Below, piece by piece: positions 32,244-39,962 of a stretch of 53,926 bases of DNA. Numbering within the stretch: the stretch's first letter is position 1; every line of letters begins with the position of its first letter. The translations under genes and the position numbers were made by a program. The notes beneath the pieces were generated by a model. That model made no database searches. It was given only the letters and a program-made list of their open reading frames with translations, and was not told where the DNA came from. Source of the DNA: Roseburia sp. (lineage in GTDB: Bacteria > Bacillota > Clostridia > Oscillospirales > Ruminococcaceae); assembly GCA_023666265.1 (NCBI GenBank), contig JAMPCH010000013.1:1-53926 (forward strand), given 5' to 3'.

Positions 32244-33827
32244 ATGACCCTCTACATATCCGACCTCGACGGGACGCTTTTAAACGGCTCGGCGAAGCTA
32301 AAGCCCCGCGCGGCGGAGCTTTTAAACGACCTCATCGAAAACGGCGCGATGTTTTCCTACGCGACCGCGCGGCGGCTTCACTCGGCGGGCGAGATCATGA
32401 AGGACGTAAAGCTGAACCTCCCCGTGATCCTTATGAACGGCGTTTTTTTATACGACCCGCGAACGGGCGAATATATCCGAAAAAACATCTTCGGCGAAAA
32501 ACAGCGCCTTCTTTTAAAAGAAGCCGTCTTACGCTATGGGGAAACGCCCATGATCCATTCGTTCATCGACGGGGAACTTAGGAACAGCTATTCGGTCGGG
32601 GCTAAGACGCTCAAAAGCTATGTCGAGGATCGGCGAAACGACCCGAGTATGCGCCCGACGGAGAGCGCCGACGCGCTATTCGAGGGAGAAACGGTCTACG
32701 CCGTTTTTATCAATCCCAAAAATAAGGAGGCGCTCGATCGGGTCTTTACCGAGGAGAACGGCTTCTCCACCGTATATTACGCAGACGTATACCACGCGGA
32801 CGAATACTGGTACGAGGTATTCAGTCATACCGCGAGTAAGGCGAACGCGGTCTTACAGCTCAAGGAGCTGGTCGGCGCGGACGAGGTCGTCTGTTTCGGC
32901 GATAACGGGAACGATCTTTCGATGTTTCGGGTCGCGGATCGCGCCTACGCTGTCGAGAACGCGCTCGACGCGGTAAAGGCGGCGGCGGACGGGATCGTCC
33001 CCTCTAACGAGAGTATGGGCGTTCCTCGCTTTATTGAAGGAGAACAGATCGTCCGCTTTGACTATATCCGCCCCGAGGATGGCGCGATCGACGAGGCGCG
33101 TTTCGCCGAGGCGGTGAAGGCGGCGCTCGACCGCGAGGTAAGTACGATCGGGACGCAAAACGAAAAAGCGATCCACCACGCGCTGAAGCGCTACTACTGC
33201 GACCCCGAGGGCTTAGAGCCTAAGATCGCGGGCTTTTACGCCGACGGCGCGGGCGAGAACGGCGTTTATGAGATCCAGACCGCCTCCTTCGCGAAGTTGA
33301 ACAAAAAGCTCTCAAAGCTTCTCCGCGCCTGTCACGTGACGGTCGTTTATCCCTTTGAGCGAGTTGTTCATAATTTTTCGATCAACGAACAAACGGGGGA
33401 GATCCTTTCCTCGTCGCGGCGGACAAATTCCTCCTTCAGTAAGTTTTTCCTCGAGCTCTATCGGATCAAGGCTTTTTTAACGAACCCGAACCTGACGATC
33501 TGCGCCGCTGTACTCGAGACAGAGCAAAAGATATACTATCGCGACGCGCGGAAACAGCGGCGAAAGGGAATGAAAAAAGAAAAACGCCCGCTTCGCTATC
33601 TCGAGGAGATCCGACTTGACGGCGCGGCGGATTATCTTCGCTTTCTTCCCGCCGAGCTGAGCGGAGCTTTCACAAAAAAGGAAGCCGCGCGGTACACAAA
33701 AACGACCGACGCGTCGATCCTCCTCGAGATCCTCGAATATGTCGGCGCGGTGCGACGGGTCGGGAAGCGGGGCGGCTCGATCCTTTACGAGCGGTGCGCC
33801 GACGCGAACGACCGCGTAAAGCCATGA
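32244..33827 (+). CDS. HAD phosphatase fused to a PD-(D/E)XK-like domain and winged helix
   Basis: 527 residues in one uninterrupted frame. Residues 1-270 are a Cof-type HAD hydrolase: motif I DLDGTLL, motif II TAR, a Lys in SKANAV and motif IV GDNGNDLSMF. From about 290 a second domain begins, STIGTQNEKAIHHALKRYY. Asp334 and E343-I-Q345 (YADG...YEIQTASF) are spaced as in PD-(D/E)XK nucleases with Lys replaced by Gln. CHVTVVYPFERVVHNF, FFLELYRIKAFLTNPNL and a C-terminal winged-helix-like part (FTKKEAARYTKTTDASILLEILEYVGAVRRVGKRG) follow. I know the second half as a stand-alone protein family of Clostridia; fusion to HAD is unexpected. AAAGGA precedes the ATG; it follows metH by 21 nt. Confidence 0.8.
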   Translation: MTLYISDLDGTLLNGSAKLKPRAAELLNDLIENGAMFSYATARRLHSAGEIMKDVKLNLPVILMNGVFLYDPRTGEYIRKNIFGEKQRLLLKEAVLRYGETPMIHSFIDGELRNSYSVGAKTLKSYVEDRRNDPSMRPTESADALFEGETVYAVFINPKNKEALDRVFTEENGFSTVYYADVYHADEYWYEVFSHTASKANAVLQLKELVGADEVVCFGDNGNDLSMFRVADRAYAVENALDAVKAAADGIVPSNESMGVPRFIEGEQIVRFDYIRPEDGAIDEARFAEAVKAALDREVSTIGTQNEKAIHHALKRYYCDPEGLEPKIAGFYADGAGENGVYEIQTASFAKLNKKLSKLLRACHVTVVYPFERVVHNFSINEQTGEILSSSRRTNSSFSKFFLELYRIKAFLTNPNLTICAAVLETEQKIYYRDARKQRRKGMKKEKRPLRYLEEIRLDGAADYLRFLPAELSGAFTKKEAARYTKTTDASILLEILEYVGAVRRVGKRGGSILYERCADANDRVKP

Positions 33828-33861
33828 ATTTTCGAAAAAGCACACCCGTGTTCGGCGGTAT

Positions 33862-33884
33862 AAAGCCGATCGCGGGCTTTTTTA
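33862..33884 (+). terminator. Rho-independent terminator after the HAD fusion gene
   Basis: A 6-bp stem, AAAGCC with GGCTTT, is followed by a T-run. Outer A/T-rich bases (CGGTATA / TATACG) can extend the stem. Confidence 0.7.
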
Positions 33885-34003
33885 TACGTTTTTCGCCCGA
33901 GAACGATCCAAACGTGCCGCGTCGCACTCCTTCCCAAAAAAGTCAAACAAAAACCGAAGCGGGTATTTTACGCCGTAAAAACGGCAGGTCGCGTATGACA
34001 CGC

Positions 34004-34032
34004 TTGAAAAGCTTCCCGCGTTGTGGTAAGAT
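34004..34032 (+). promoter_or_regulatory. Promoter of the LytTR operon
   Basis: TTGAAA (34004-34009), 17 bp, TAAGAT (34027-34032), 20 bp before the LytTR start codon. Confidence 0.75.
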
Positions 34033-34051
34033 AATAGCGAGGGGGGATCGT

Positions 34052-34492
34052 ATGAAAATTTCCATTCACATCGACCCGGCGCTTACCGGTACCGAGATCG
34101 TCGTGAAATGCGCCGGTCTCACCGACGAGACCGAGAAGCTGATCGCCGCGCTCCATATGGCGGACGATCGGCTCACGGTCGTCAAAGACGGCGAAACGCA
34201 TATCCTCGAGCTCTCAAAGATCGCCTATATCGAGACGGTCGACAGGCGGACGTTCGTTTACACCGATCGCGACTGTTATGAGTCTAAGCTCAGGCTGTAC
34301 GAAATGGAGGAGCGGCTCTGTAGCGGCGGCTTTTTAAGGATCAGTAAGTCCTGTATCGTTCGGCTGAAATACATTCGCTCGCTCAAAGCCGATCTCGACC
34401 GACGGATCAGGATCACGCTCGAGAACGGCGAACAGCTCGTCGCCTCGCGTCAGTACGCCGACGAGCTTAAAAAAAGACTGGGGGTGATCTAA
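34052..34492 (+). CDS. LytTR DNA-binding transcriptional regulator
   Basis: 146 residues from ATG at 34052, chosen because GAGGGGGGAT stands just upstream and the promoter immediately before. The N-terminal 45 residues form a small alpha/beta part (MKISIHIDPALTGTEIVVKC). A LytTR domain follows (ILELSKIAYIETVDRRTFVYT, LCSGGFLRISKSCIVRLKYI, LENGEQLVASRQYADELKKRLG). It has no receiver domain. LytTR proteins of this size are often encoded with a DUF3021 membrane protein, as here, and may sense through it and control the linked exporter. The two genes abut (TAA then ATG). Confidence 0.92.
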   Translation: MKISIHIDPALTGTEIVVKCAGLTDETEKLIAALHMADDRLTVVKDGETHILELSKIAYIETVDRRTFVYTDRDCYESKLRLYEMEERLCSGGFLRISKSCIVRLKYIRSLKADLDRRIRITLENGEQLVASRQYADELKKRLGVI

Positions 34493-34963
34493 ATGGATAA
34501 AAATTTTTCGATCTTTAAATTTCTTTCTCAGGTGTTTATGATCTATGGGATCACGACCGTTTTATTGAATATTTTTTGTATTCTATTCGGCGCGTCCGCC
34601 CGCGATTTTTCCACCATTTTTTCTTTGGGAAGGTCGGGGGTCGGCGTAGCGACGAGCTTTGAGTTCTTGGGCGCGATCGCCGCCGTTATCGCTTTAAGGG
34701 TCGTTTTTATGACGGATAAGCTCATTAAAAAAATGCCGCTCGCCGCGCGGATCGTCGCGCTTTTCGCGAGCGCCTTCGCGGTGATCCTGATCTTTATTTT
34801 CGCGTTTCGGTGGTTTCCCGCCGATCTGCTGCTCGCTTGGGTCATGTTTATCGTTTGTTTCGCGGTGAGCTGTGCGATCAGTACGGGGGTATCCGTCCTC
34901 GCGGAGCGTCACGAGAATAAACGGCTCGAGGAGGCGTTAAGACAATATAAGGAGAGGAAGTAG
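34493..34963 (+). CDS. DUF3021-like four-helix membrane protein
   Basis: 156 residues, four hydrophobic helices (about 12-30, 55-72, 83-105 and 115-137) and a charged C-terminal helix (AERHENKRLEEALRQYKERK). Size, topology and position directly after a LytTR gene fit the DUF3021 family; sequence similarity alone is not strong to my eye. The likely role is a membrane partner of the LytTR regulator. The next gene, an ABC ATPase, begins 1 nt after its stop. Confidence 0.75.
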   Translation: MDKNFSIFKFLSQVFMIYGITTVLLNIFCILFGASARDFSTIFSLGRSGVGVATSFEFLGAIAAVIALRVVFMTDKLIKKMPLAARIVALFASAFAVILIFIFAFRWFPADLLLAWVMFIVCFAVSCAISTGVSVLAERHENKRLEEALRQYKERK

Positions 34964-34964
34964 T

Positions 34965-35816
34965 ATGAGGGTCGCGATCGCCGCGAACGGCGTTATAAAA
35001 TCCTTCGGCGAAAAAACGGTCCTCGACGGGATCGACCTCACGGTCGGGAAGGGGGCGATCTTCGGGCTTCTCGGTCCGTCGGGGGCGGGGAAGACGACGC
35101 TCATCAAGATCCTCACGGGTCAGCTCCCGCGCGACGGCGGGTCGGTCGAGATCAACGGGATCTCGGTCGATCGGCTCACGGGCGAGGATCATAAAAAATT
35201 CGGGATCATGATGGATAGCTTCGGGCTATACGATCGCCTGAATTGTTACGACAATCTAAAAATTTTCGCGGAGATATACGGCGTTAAAAAAGAGGAGATC
35301 CTTCGCGCTTTAAAAAAGGTCGGTCTTGAGGGGGCACAAAAAACGCCCGCCGCGAGGCTGTCCAAGGGAATGCGGAGCCGGCTTCGCCTCGCGCGGGCGT
35401 TTATGATCGACCCCGATATCCTGTTCCTTGACGAACCGACGAGCGGGCTCGACCCCGCGACCGCCGACGAGATCCATAAAATGATGCTCGCGGAGAAGGG
35501 GAGGGGAAAGACGATCTTTCTCACGACCCACACCATGACCGAGGCGGAGAAGCTTTGCGGCGAGCTGGTGATGTTAAACGAGGGGAAGATCATTGAGCGC
35601 GGCTCACCGCGCGAAATATGCGGGAAATACGATCATCGGCGATCGCTGAAAATACATCTGACCGCCGGGTCAGAGCTAAGGCTCGCCCACGACGAGCGGG
35701 CGGCGGAGACGGTCGCCGAGCTGATCAAGAGCGGTCGCGCGGAGACGATCCATACGACCGAGCCCGACTTAGAGACGGTATTTATGGAGATCACGGGGAA
35801 GGAGCTGACCGTATGA
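34965..35816 (+). CDS. ABC transporter ATP-binding protein
   Basis: 283 residues. Walker A GPSGAGKTT near 38-46, Q-loop region MMDSFGLYDRL, signature LSKGMRSRL, Walker B DILFLDEPTSGLDP and switch His in TTHTM. The C-terminal 60 residues resemble the extension of multidrug or lantibiotic-type exporter ATPases. It pairs with the permease that begins in its last codons (ATGA overlap). The LytTR/DUF3021 pair in front suggests export controlled by a membrane-linked regulator; the substrate cannot be told. Confidence 0.93.
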   Translation: MRVAIAANGVIKSFGEKTVLDGIDLTVGKGAIFGLLGPSGAGKTTLIKILTGQLPRDGGSVEINGISVDRLTGEDHKKFGIMMDSFGLYDRLNCYDNLKIFAEIYGVKKEEILRALKKVGLEGAQKTPAARLSKGMRSRLRLARAFMIDPDILFLDEPTSGLDPATADEIHKMMLAEKGRGKTIFLTTHTMTEAEKLCGELVMLNEGKIIERGSPREICGKYDHRRSLKIHLTAGSELRLAHDERAAETVAELIKSGRAETIHTTEPDLETVFMEITGKELTV

Positions 35817-36505
35817 GAAACATAAAAGCGATTTTTTTAAAGCAGGTTTTGGATACCCTAAAAAATAAGATCGTGTTGATCCAGTTCCTGATGCTCCCCG
35901 TTATGGCGGTCATTATGGAGAATACCGTTCAATTCGAGGATATGCCCGAGCGCTTTTTTGTGAATTTATTCGCGGTCATGTTCGTGGGGATGGCGCCGCT
36001 TACCTGTATGTCCGCGATCATCGCGGAGGAGAAGGAAAAAAACACCCTTCTCGCCCTGATGATGAGTAATGTTAAGCCGCGTCAATACCTTCTCGCGGTC
36101 GGCGCGTATATTTTTATAATGTGTATGGGCGGTACGGCGGTCTTCGCGGCGCTCGGCGGCTATCTCGGCGATGCGCTCGCGATGTTTCTTTTCGCGATGA
36201 TCGTGGGGATCGTTTTATCGGAGGTCGTCGGCGCGGCGATCGGTATCTTCGCGGGCGGTCAGATGGCGGCGACGTCTCTGACGCTCCCGATTATGATGGT
36301 GATCTCCTTTGTCCCCATGCTGTCGATGTTTAATGAGACGATCAAAAAATTCGCGGGGATCGTTTATTCCCAACAGATCAGCGACCTCATCGTCGGGATC
36401 GGCGTATCCGAGGTCTCGTCAAAAAGCGTGATCGTGATCTTGGCGAATTTCGCGGTCGGGCTGGCACTCTTCGCCTTGGCTTATCGTAAAAAGGGGCTGG
36501 AATGA
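35813..36505 (+). CDS. ABC-2 type transporter permease
   Basis: 230 residues from ATG at 35813, which overlaps the ATPase stop by 4 nt and has GGAAGGAG upstream. Six hydrophobic segments. The start MRNIKAIFLKQVLDTLKNKIVL and the block CMSAIIAEEKEKNTLLALMMSNVKPRQYLLA are typical of ABC-2 permeases. It forms the membrane half of the exporter, probably as a dimer. The operon ends at a strong terminator. Confidence 0.9.
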   Translation: MRNIKAIFLKQVLDTLKNKIVLIQFLMLPVMAVIMENTVQFEDMPERFFVNLFAVMFVGMAPLTCMSAIIAEEKEKNTLLALMMSNVKPRQYLLAVGAYIFIMCMGGTAVFAALGGYLGDALAMFLFAMIVGIVLSEVVGAAIGIFAGGQMAATSLTLPIMMVISFVPMLSMFNETIKKFAGIVYSQQISDLIVGIGVSEVSSKSVIVILANFAVGLALFALAYRKKGLE

Positions 36506-36538
36506 AGGGCGCGATACCGCGATCCTTCTGATAACAAA

Positions 36539-36570
36539 AACCACCGATCAAGCCGGTGGTTTTGTTTTTT
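36539..36570. terminator. Bidirectional terminator
   Basis: An 8-bp stem, AACCACCG (36539-36546) with CGGTGGTT (36554-36561), has a T-run on the right and A-rich sequence on the left. It serves the ABC operon and the convergent GGDEF gene. Confidence 0.82.
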
Positions 36571-36594
36571 ATTTTTACGGAAGGAGTATAAGTC

Positions 36595-37869
36595 CTATCG
36601 CTCGTCTATCTCCGCGACCGTCTCCGGGAGCTCCTCGATGATACAGTTTCTCCCGTGATTTTTCCCGTAATACAGCTTGGCGTCCGCCTCGCTGACGAGT
36701 GCGTCGATCGTCCCGCCGCGATACGGCGATATACCGAACGTCATCGTAACGGGAAGCTGTTTCCCCTCAAAGCCGCATCGGTACGCGCGTATCTCCTCCA
36801 TGATCCGATGAAGCGTCTCGACCGCCTCTTGATAGGGAACACCGCCAAAGACGACCAAAAATTCCTCGCCGCCCCAACGCGAGGCGAAGCCCTTCTCACG
36901 AACGCCCTCCTCGAGAAGACGCGCGATGTCCTTTAGGACGGCGTCGCCGCAGGCGTGACCGTAATGATCGTTAAAGCGTTTAAAAAAGTCGATGTCGCCG
37001 ATCGCCGCGACGAAGGGTTCGCCCTCCTCCGCCTTCGTGCGTAGGTCGTTCATTTTGATCCGACAGGCGCGTCGGTTATAAAGCCCGGTCAAGGGATCGT
37101 TTGAGATCAGCTCGCGGAGCGATCGTTGGAGCTTTACGGCGCTCCGTCCCATTTCGCCGATCTCGTCGGCGCGGTTCACGAGGCGTTCGTCCGCGACACA
37201 CTCGGTATCGCCGAGCGAGATCTTTTTTAAAAATTCCGCCGCCGAGAGTAGCGAACGCGCCATTCGGCGCGAGACGAGGATACTGAGGATCGCCGCCGCG
37301 ACCGCCATGATCCACGAGATCGCGAGCGAGCCGAGGACGGACGAGACGATATTATTTAAGACCGATTCGCGGCTTTTACCCGCGAATACCATACCCGTGA
37401 CCCCGCCGCCGTCGTCGACGATCGGCATATAAAATCCAAAAAACTCCGACCCGTTTACGTCGACGTTATCGGAGATAAATTCGTCGCCCTTCCCGAGGAC
37501 GGTGTCGACGACCTCCGCCGACGCCCTCGTTCCGACCGCGCGCGATCCGTCGGGGTTCGTCGTTGTGGTGATCTTTCGCTCGTCGCCCTCAAAGACCGTG
37601 ATATAGATCCCCGTCCTTTGGGTGATCCGATCAAACATATCCGTGTTTTCGCCGAAGTAATCATATTTCGCGTCCTGATACCGCTCGCTGTGTTCGAGTA
37701 GCTCAAAAACGCTCACACAAACGCTCGACAGCTCGTGAGAGACCTCGTTATAGATATTTTTATAGCCCGAATATCCGATAAAAGCCGACATAAAGACCGA
37801 GAGTAAGACGATCGGTATGATCGTTATCGTTACCATTCTCCCGGTAAGTCTAAGCCCCCTACGCTCCAT
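36595..37869 (-). CDS. Membrane-bound diguanylate cyclase with extracellular sensor and HAMP-like linker
   Basis: 424 residues from ATG at 37869. I prefer this to the ATG at 37908 because AGGAGG lies 7 nt before it, and the upstream ATG would leave a leader of only about 14 nt. Two membrane helices (about 12-34 and 180-200) flank a single-cache-like periplasmic sensor (about 35-175, FGFYMPIVDDGGGVTGMVF). A HAMP-like linker is followed by a GGDEF domain from about 260: DPLTGLYNRRA, GDIDFFKRFND and the intact GGEEF at 333-337. The RxxD inhibitory site is absent before GGEEF, so product feedback is unlikely. It makes cyclic di-GMP. Confidence 0.92.
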   Translation of the reverse strand: MERRGLRLTGRMVTITIIPIVLLSVFMSAFIGYSGYKNIYNEVSHELSSVCVSVFELLEHSERYQDAKYDYFGENTDMFDRITQRTGIYITVFEGDERKITTTTNPDGSRAVGTRASAEVVDTVLGKGDEFISDNVDVNGSEFFGFYMPIVDDGGGVTGMVFAGKSRESVLNNIVSSVLGSLAISWIMAVAAAILSILVSRRMARSLLSAAEFLKKISLGDTECVADERLVNRADEIGEMGRSAVKLQRSLRELISNDPLTGLYNRRACRIKMNDLRTKAEEGEPFVAAIGDIDFFKRFNDHYGHACGDAVLKDIARLLEEGVREKGFASRWGGEEFLVVFGGVPYQEAVETLHRIMEEIRAYRCGFEGKQLPVTMTFGISPYRGGTIDALVSEADAKLYYGKNHGRNCIIEELPETVAEIDER

Positions 37870-37928
37870 TCGTCGCCTCCTGAAACTTTGTTCGGATCGG
37901 GGCTTCATCGGCGACCCCGATCGTATGT

Positions 37929-37958
37929 ATTATACCATAAACGGTCGGTCGATGTCAA
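37929..37958 (-). promoter_or_regulatory. Sigma-A promoter of the GGDEF gene
   Basis: On the minus strand TTGACA (37953-37958), an 18-bp spacer and TATAAT (37929-37934). The gap from here to 38235 otherwise holds the family A element and GC-rich sequence containing the recurrent GGAAGG motif. Confidence 0.88.
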
Positions 37959-38004
37959 GCGCGTTTTTCGCCGACGTGCGGACGAATATAACGTAGATCG
38001 CGTT

Positions 38005-38167
38005 TAGGCAATACTGCACAATTACCGGCTACGCCTTTGCCGCCCGATTGACAGCCATATTGCACAGAATTTTTTTGAAAGGCGTCAGCCTTCCTGCAAA
38101 AATTCTGCACAATCTGACAAAAAATCTGACTGCCACTCGAACGACAATAATTGTGCGGTGTAGCCTT
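38005..38167 (+). mobile_element. MITE-like element family A, copy 2
   Basis: About 163 bp. The left end TAGGCAATACTGCACAATTA pairs with the complement of the right end (38148-38167, GCACAATTA side perfect). Inside, ATTGCACAGAATTTTT faces AAAAATTCTGCACAAT with two mismatches and AAGGC-GTCA-GCCTT forms the tip, so the transcript would fold almost completely. It is shorter than copy 1, lacking the GACTTCG hairpin. No ORF. It lies downstream of the sirtuin gene and upstream of the GGDEF promoter. Confidence 0.8.
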
Positions 38168-38235
38168 TATTTTTTTAGAGAAGGTCGCTTCGCGCGCTCA
38201 TTCGGGAAGGCGCGTTCGAGCGCTCGGGCTTTGGT

Positions 38236-39123
38236 TTATTCGTCCCGCTCCGAGCGGGACATACGCTCGACCGCCTCCGCGATGTCCGCGTTCAGACAGA
38301 GGACGCGGGGCTTCAGCTCGTCGGGACAATACGCCTCGCCGAAATTGATACAGGCGTAAAAGGCGTTCGGGTTCTCGGCGGTCATTCGCCAAAACGGAAA
38401 TTTAATGATCGTCGGCGTATTATACCCCACCCCGAGCTCGAGGAGAAGGAGCTTTATCCCCCGATGACGGCGGAGAAAGTCGGCGTATCGCTCGCTTGCC
38501 TCATACCAGCCCTCGTCCTGTACAAACGTATCGTCCGCGCGAAGGTTCATCGTCATCGGTCGCCCGCATTTGGGACATCGCGGTAGGAGCTGAGAGGGGA
38601 CGCGTCTCGCCTCCTGCCCAAAAAACATTTGACGGATCGTCTCCTCGTTATCATAGGTCGCGGTATGACAGGGGGTGGAGCATTGAAATAAGCCGTAATC
38701 CCCTTGGGTATAAAAGAGCCGCTTTTTATCAAAGCCCGCCTTTTGGAATTGATGATCGACGTTCGTCGTCAGGACGAAATAATCCTTATCCTTTAAAAGC
38801 GCGTGGAGCCGCCGATATAAGCCGTTGTCCGCGTCGGCATAGCGGTTGATATAAATATACCTCGACCAGTACGCCCAGTATTCCTCGGGCGTTTCAAAGG
38901 GATAAAACCCGCCCGAATACATATCCCCGAACCCGTACCGATCCGCGAAATCGCCGAAATTCTCCCGAAAGCGCTCCCCCGAATAGGTCAAGCCCGCTGC
39001 GGTCGACAGCCCCGCGCCCGCGCCGACTAAGACCGCGTCGGCTTTTTTGAGCTTATCCTTTAGCCGCGTCAGCTCCGCCGAGCGATCGCCGATAGAGCTC
39101 GTGATCCTCTTGTTGAAATACAT
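38236..39123 (-). CDS. SirTM-type (class M) sirtuin, protein ADP-ribosyltransferase
   Basis: 295 residues. Sirtuin motifs are GAGAGLSTAAGLTYSGERF (NAD binding), TTNVDHQFQKAGF and a zinc-binding set of Cys residues (LFQCSTPCH, PRCPKCGRP). At the place of the catalytic His of deacetylase sirtuins the sequence reads TQGDYG, so Gln replaces His, as in SirTM enzymes that ADP-ribosylate instead of deacylate. Its ATG lies 71 nt inside the macrodomain gene in another frame. GAGGTGAT precedes it, and no other start exists before the conserved core. In characterised operons SirTM modifies a lipoylated GcvH-like protein; none is encoded nearby. Confidence 0.88.
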   Translation of the reverse strand: MYFNKRITSSIGDRSAELTRLKDKLKKADAVLVGAGAGLSTAAGLTYSGERFRENFGDFADRYGFGDMYSGGFYPFETPEEYWAYWSRYIYINRYADADNGLYRRLHALLKDKDYFVLTTNVDHQFQKAGFDKKRLFYTQGDYGLFQCSTPCHTATYDNEETIRQMFFGQEARRVPSQLLPRCPKCGRPMTMNLRADDTFVQDEGWYEASERYADFLRRHRGIKLLLLELGVGYNTPTIIKFPFWRMTAENPNAFYACINFGEAYCPDELKPRVLCLNADIAEAVERMSRSERDE

Positions 39124-39841
39124 TAAATATCACCTCGATCGTTTGTTCCTTTAAAAAGCGCCTCACCGTATCGACCGCGATCCGCGCGGCGGCTTCTCGC
39201 GGGAAGCCGAAGACCCCCGTCGAGATACAACAAAAAGCCACGCTCTCCACGCGGTTTCGGACGGCGAGCTCGAGACAGGCGCGATAACAGCTTTCAAGCT
39301 GTGCGCGGTGACGGTCGTTGAGATTCCCGCTTACGATCGGACCGACGGTATGAAGGACATAGTCGGCGGGGAGGTTATAGGCGGGCGTGATCTTCGCCGA
39401 CCCCGTGGGTTCTTCGCCGCCTTGCGCCGCCATGATCTCGGCGCATTTTAAGCGAAGCTGTACCCCCGCGAAGGTATGGATCGCGTTATCGATACAGCTG
39501 TGACAGGGCTGAAAGCACCCGAGCATCCGCGCGTTCGCGGCGTTTACGATCGCCCCGCATCTCAGCGTCGTAATATCGCCCCGCCATAAATAAATATGCG
39601 GCTCTATGGGCGTTAGGTCGCGTATATCCGTGATCCCCCTTCGGGCGATCTCCTCCTTTAAAAGCTCGTCTTGGATCGTCAAAAATCCCTCCGCGATCGG
39701 CTTCGGCGGACGGACATTTACGAGGCTCCTAAAAAGCCGAAACCGATCCTCCGGGTCTTCCGGGACGGGGATCGACCCGTCCCGCGCCTCCTCCGAGCAT
39801 AAATACCGAATCAAATAAGCTTCTCTTTCCGTCCGATCCAT
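39053..39841 (-). CDS. Zinc-dependent macrodomain protein (ADP-ribose hydrolase)
   Basis: 262 residues. A helical N-terminal part of about 85 residues is followed by the macrodomain: IYLWRGDITTLRCGAIVNAANARMLGCFQPCHSCIDNAIH. The Cys/His-rich loop MLGCFxPCHxCID is the hallmark of the zinc-dependent group that removes ADP-ribose added by SirTM. YVLHTVGPIV and CCISTGVFGFP complete the ligand pocket. AAGGAG lies before the ATG. The 3' end overlaps the sirtuin gene by 71 nt. The pair should form a complete write-and-erase unit for ADP-ribosylation. Confidence 0.9.
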   Translation of the reverse strand: MDRTEREAYLIRYLCSEEARDGSIPVPEDPEDRFRLFRSLVNVRPPKPIAEGFLTIQDELLKEEIARRGITDIRDLTPIEPHIYLWRGDITTLRCGAIVNAANARMLGCFQPCHSCIDNAIHTFAGVQLRLKCAEIMAAQGGEEPTGSAKITPAYNLPADYVLHTVGPIVSGNLNDRHRAQLESCYRACLELAVRNRVESVAFCCISTGVFGFPREAAARIAVDTVRRFLKEQTIEVIFNVFQQEDHELYRRSLGGADAAKG

Positions 39842-39883
39842 TTCGCGTCAGCTCCTTAACGTAAAAATATTTTATCATTACTT

Positions 39884-39947
39884 GACAATTTCACACGACC
39901 GCGGCGCTAGAGAGATAAACGAAATTCCGCGGTCGTGTGAAATTGTC
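39884..39947. repeat. Perfect 21-bp inverted repeat between the MBL-fold and macrodomain genes
   Basis: GACAATTTCACACGACCGCG plus G (39884-39904) is the exact complement of 39927-39947, with a 22-nt centre. In the minus direction the hairpin is followed by AAGTAATGATAAAAT and not by a U-run, so it is a poor intrinsic terminator. It could be an operator for the macrodomain-sirtuin pair or an RNA hairpin after the MBL gene. Confidence 0.85.
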
Positions 39948-39962
39948 TTTATGATCTGCCCT

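Noticed and set aside
33794-34051. N-terminal extension of the LytTR protein
   Set aside because: It overlaps the preceding gene, its terminator and the LytTR promoter; the ATG at 34052 has a strong ribosome binding site.
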